Shown here one piece after another: positions 33,045-33,160 of a DNA stretch of 33,160 nt. Made by a program: the position numbers and the translations under genes. Below the pieces are notes generated by a model. That model did no database searches, was not told where the DNA came from, and was given only the letters and a program-made list of their open reading frames with translations. Within the stretch, counting starts at the first letter, position 1, and each line of letters starts with the position of its first letter. Source of the stretch: Nitriliruptoraceae bacterium (GTDB taxonomy: Bacteria; Actinomycetota; Nitriliruptoria; Nitriliruptorales; Nitriliruptoraceae); NCBI GenBank assembly GCA_007121785.1, contig SKJX01000029.1:1-33160 (forward strand), given 5' to 3'.

Positions 33045-33160
33045 ACCGACCGTCCCGAGGGCGATGGCTGATCCGCTCCGTCGCCGTCCCGTCCGTCCCC
33101 GCCGCGGCCGCGCCGGACCGTGGTGGACGGCTCGACCTGGCGGGCGGCCGGCAGGCCGGC
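33041..33160 (-). CDS. C-terminal end of an unidentified gene (partial)
   Basis: An open frame enters from the right edge and ends with TGA at 33043-33041, overlapping the holB GTG start. About 39 residues are visible, ending in a Gly/Arg/Asp-rich tail (RRGRGGDGRDGDGADQP). In actinobacteria holB commonly follows tmk (thymidylate kinase), so this may be a tmk tail extension. The residues seen are low-complexity and do not identify it. Confidence 0.5.
   Translation of the reverse strand, partial: AGLPAARQVEPSTTVRRGRGGDGRDGDGADQPSPSGRSV

Noticed and set aside
1-33160. CRISPR array, toxin-antitoxin pair, prophage or known anti-phage system
   Set aside because: No regularly spaced repeats, nuclease/reverse-transcriptase/TIR motifs, integrase or phage structural genes were seen; mobile traces are limited to the IS110 end and an IS3 scar.

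Overview
The window is high-GC DNA with GTG/TTG starts and 4-bp start/stop overlaps. It carries F420-type oxidoreductases, a fused OleBC protein, S-layer-homology (SLH) domains and a heliorhodopsin. Together these suggest a monoderm actinobacterium, perhaps of the Nitriliruptoria/Euzebya/Egibacter kind. The lineage is inferred from gene content only.

Left part (1-7424). The 3' end of an IS110-type transposase runs off the left edge. A pirin and, facing it, a secreted lysozyme/transglycosylase-like protein follow. Then comes a complete long-chain olefin operon, oleA-oleBC-oleD, in which each gene overlaps the next by 4 bp. OleA condenses two acyl-CoAs head to head, OleD reduces the beta-keto acid, the OleC half of OleBC closes the beta-lactone, and the OleB half decarboxylates it to a cis-olefin.

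Middle-left (7547-14397). On the minus strand are an acyl-CoA ligase and two luciferase-like (LLM) oxidoreductases. A small PPOX/F420-type protein is on the plus strand. A two-component pair (OmpR-type regulator and soluble GAF-PAS histidine kinase) overlaps by GTGA.

Middle (14470-19454). After an IS3 transposase fossil, four minus-strand genes run in the order LCP cell-wall ligase, heliorhodopsin, coproporphyrinogen/protoporphyrinogen oxidase, radical SAM/SPASM protein. Heliorhodopsin is identified from its Schiff-base Lys, counterion Glu and both characteristic His residues. This light-sensor and heme-enzyme neighbourhood is the most interesting part of the window.

Middle-right (19615-25381). 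A flavodoxin is divergent from a DUF1737 mini-gene that overlaps metZ. A YgjV-like membrane protein with a GNAT-like tail follows. A non-coding stretch with several nested or competing stems leads into a four-gene copper cassette (SCO1, PCuAC lipoprotein, CopD-like membrane protein, membrane-anchored cupredoxin), probably for cytochrome oxidase metallation.

Right part (25606-33160). An SLH/AMIN-like surface protein is followed by a stretch of decaying sequence and a slipin/NfeD pair. The pair is flanked by a truncated and an intact copy of the same small lipoprotein gene. Then come tRNA-Thr(CGT), an SRPBCC protein, and holB overlapping the tail of an unidentified gene at the edge.
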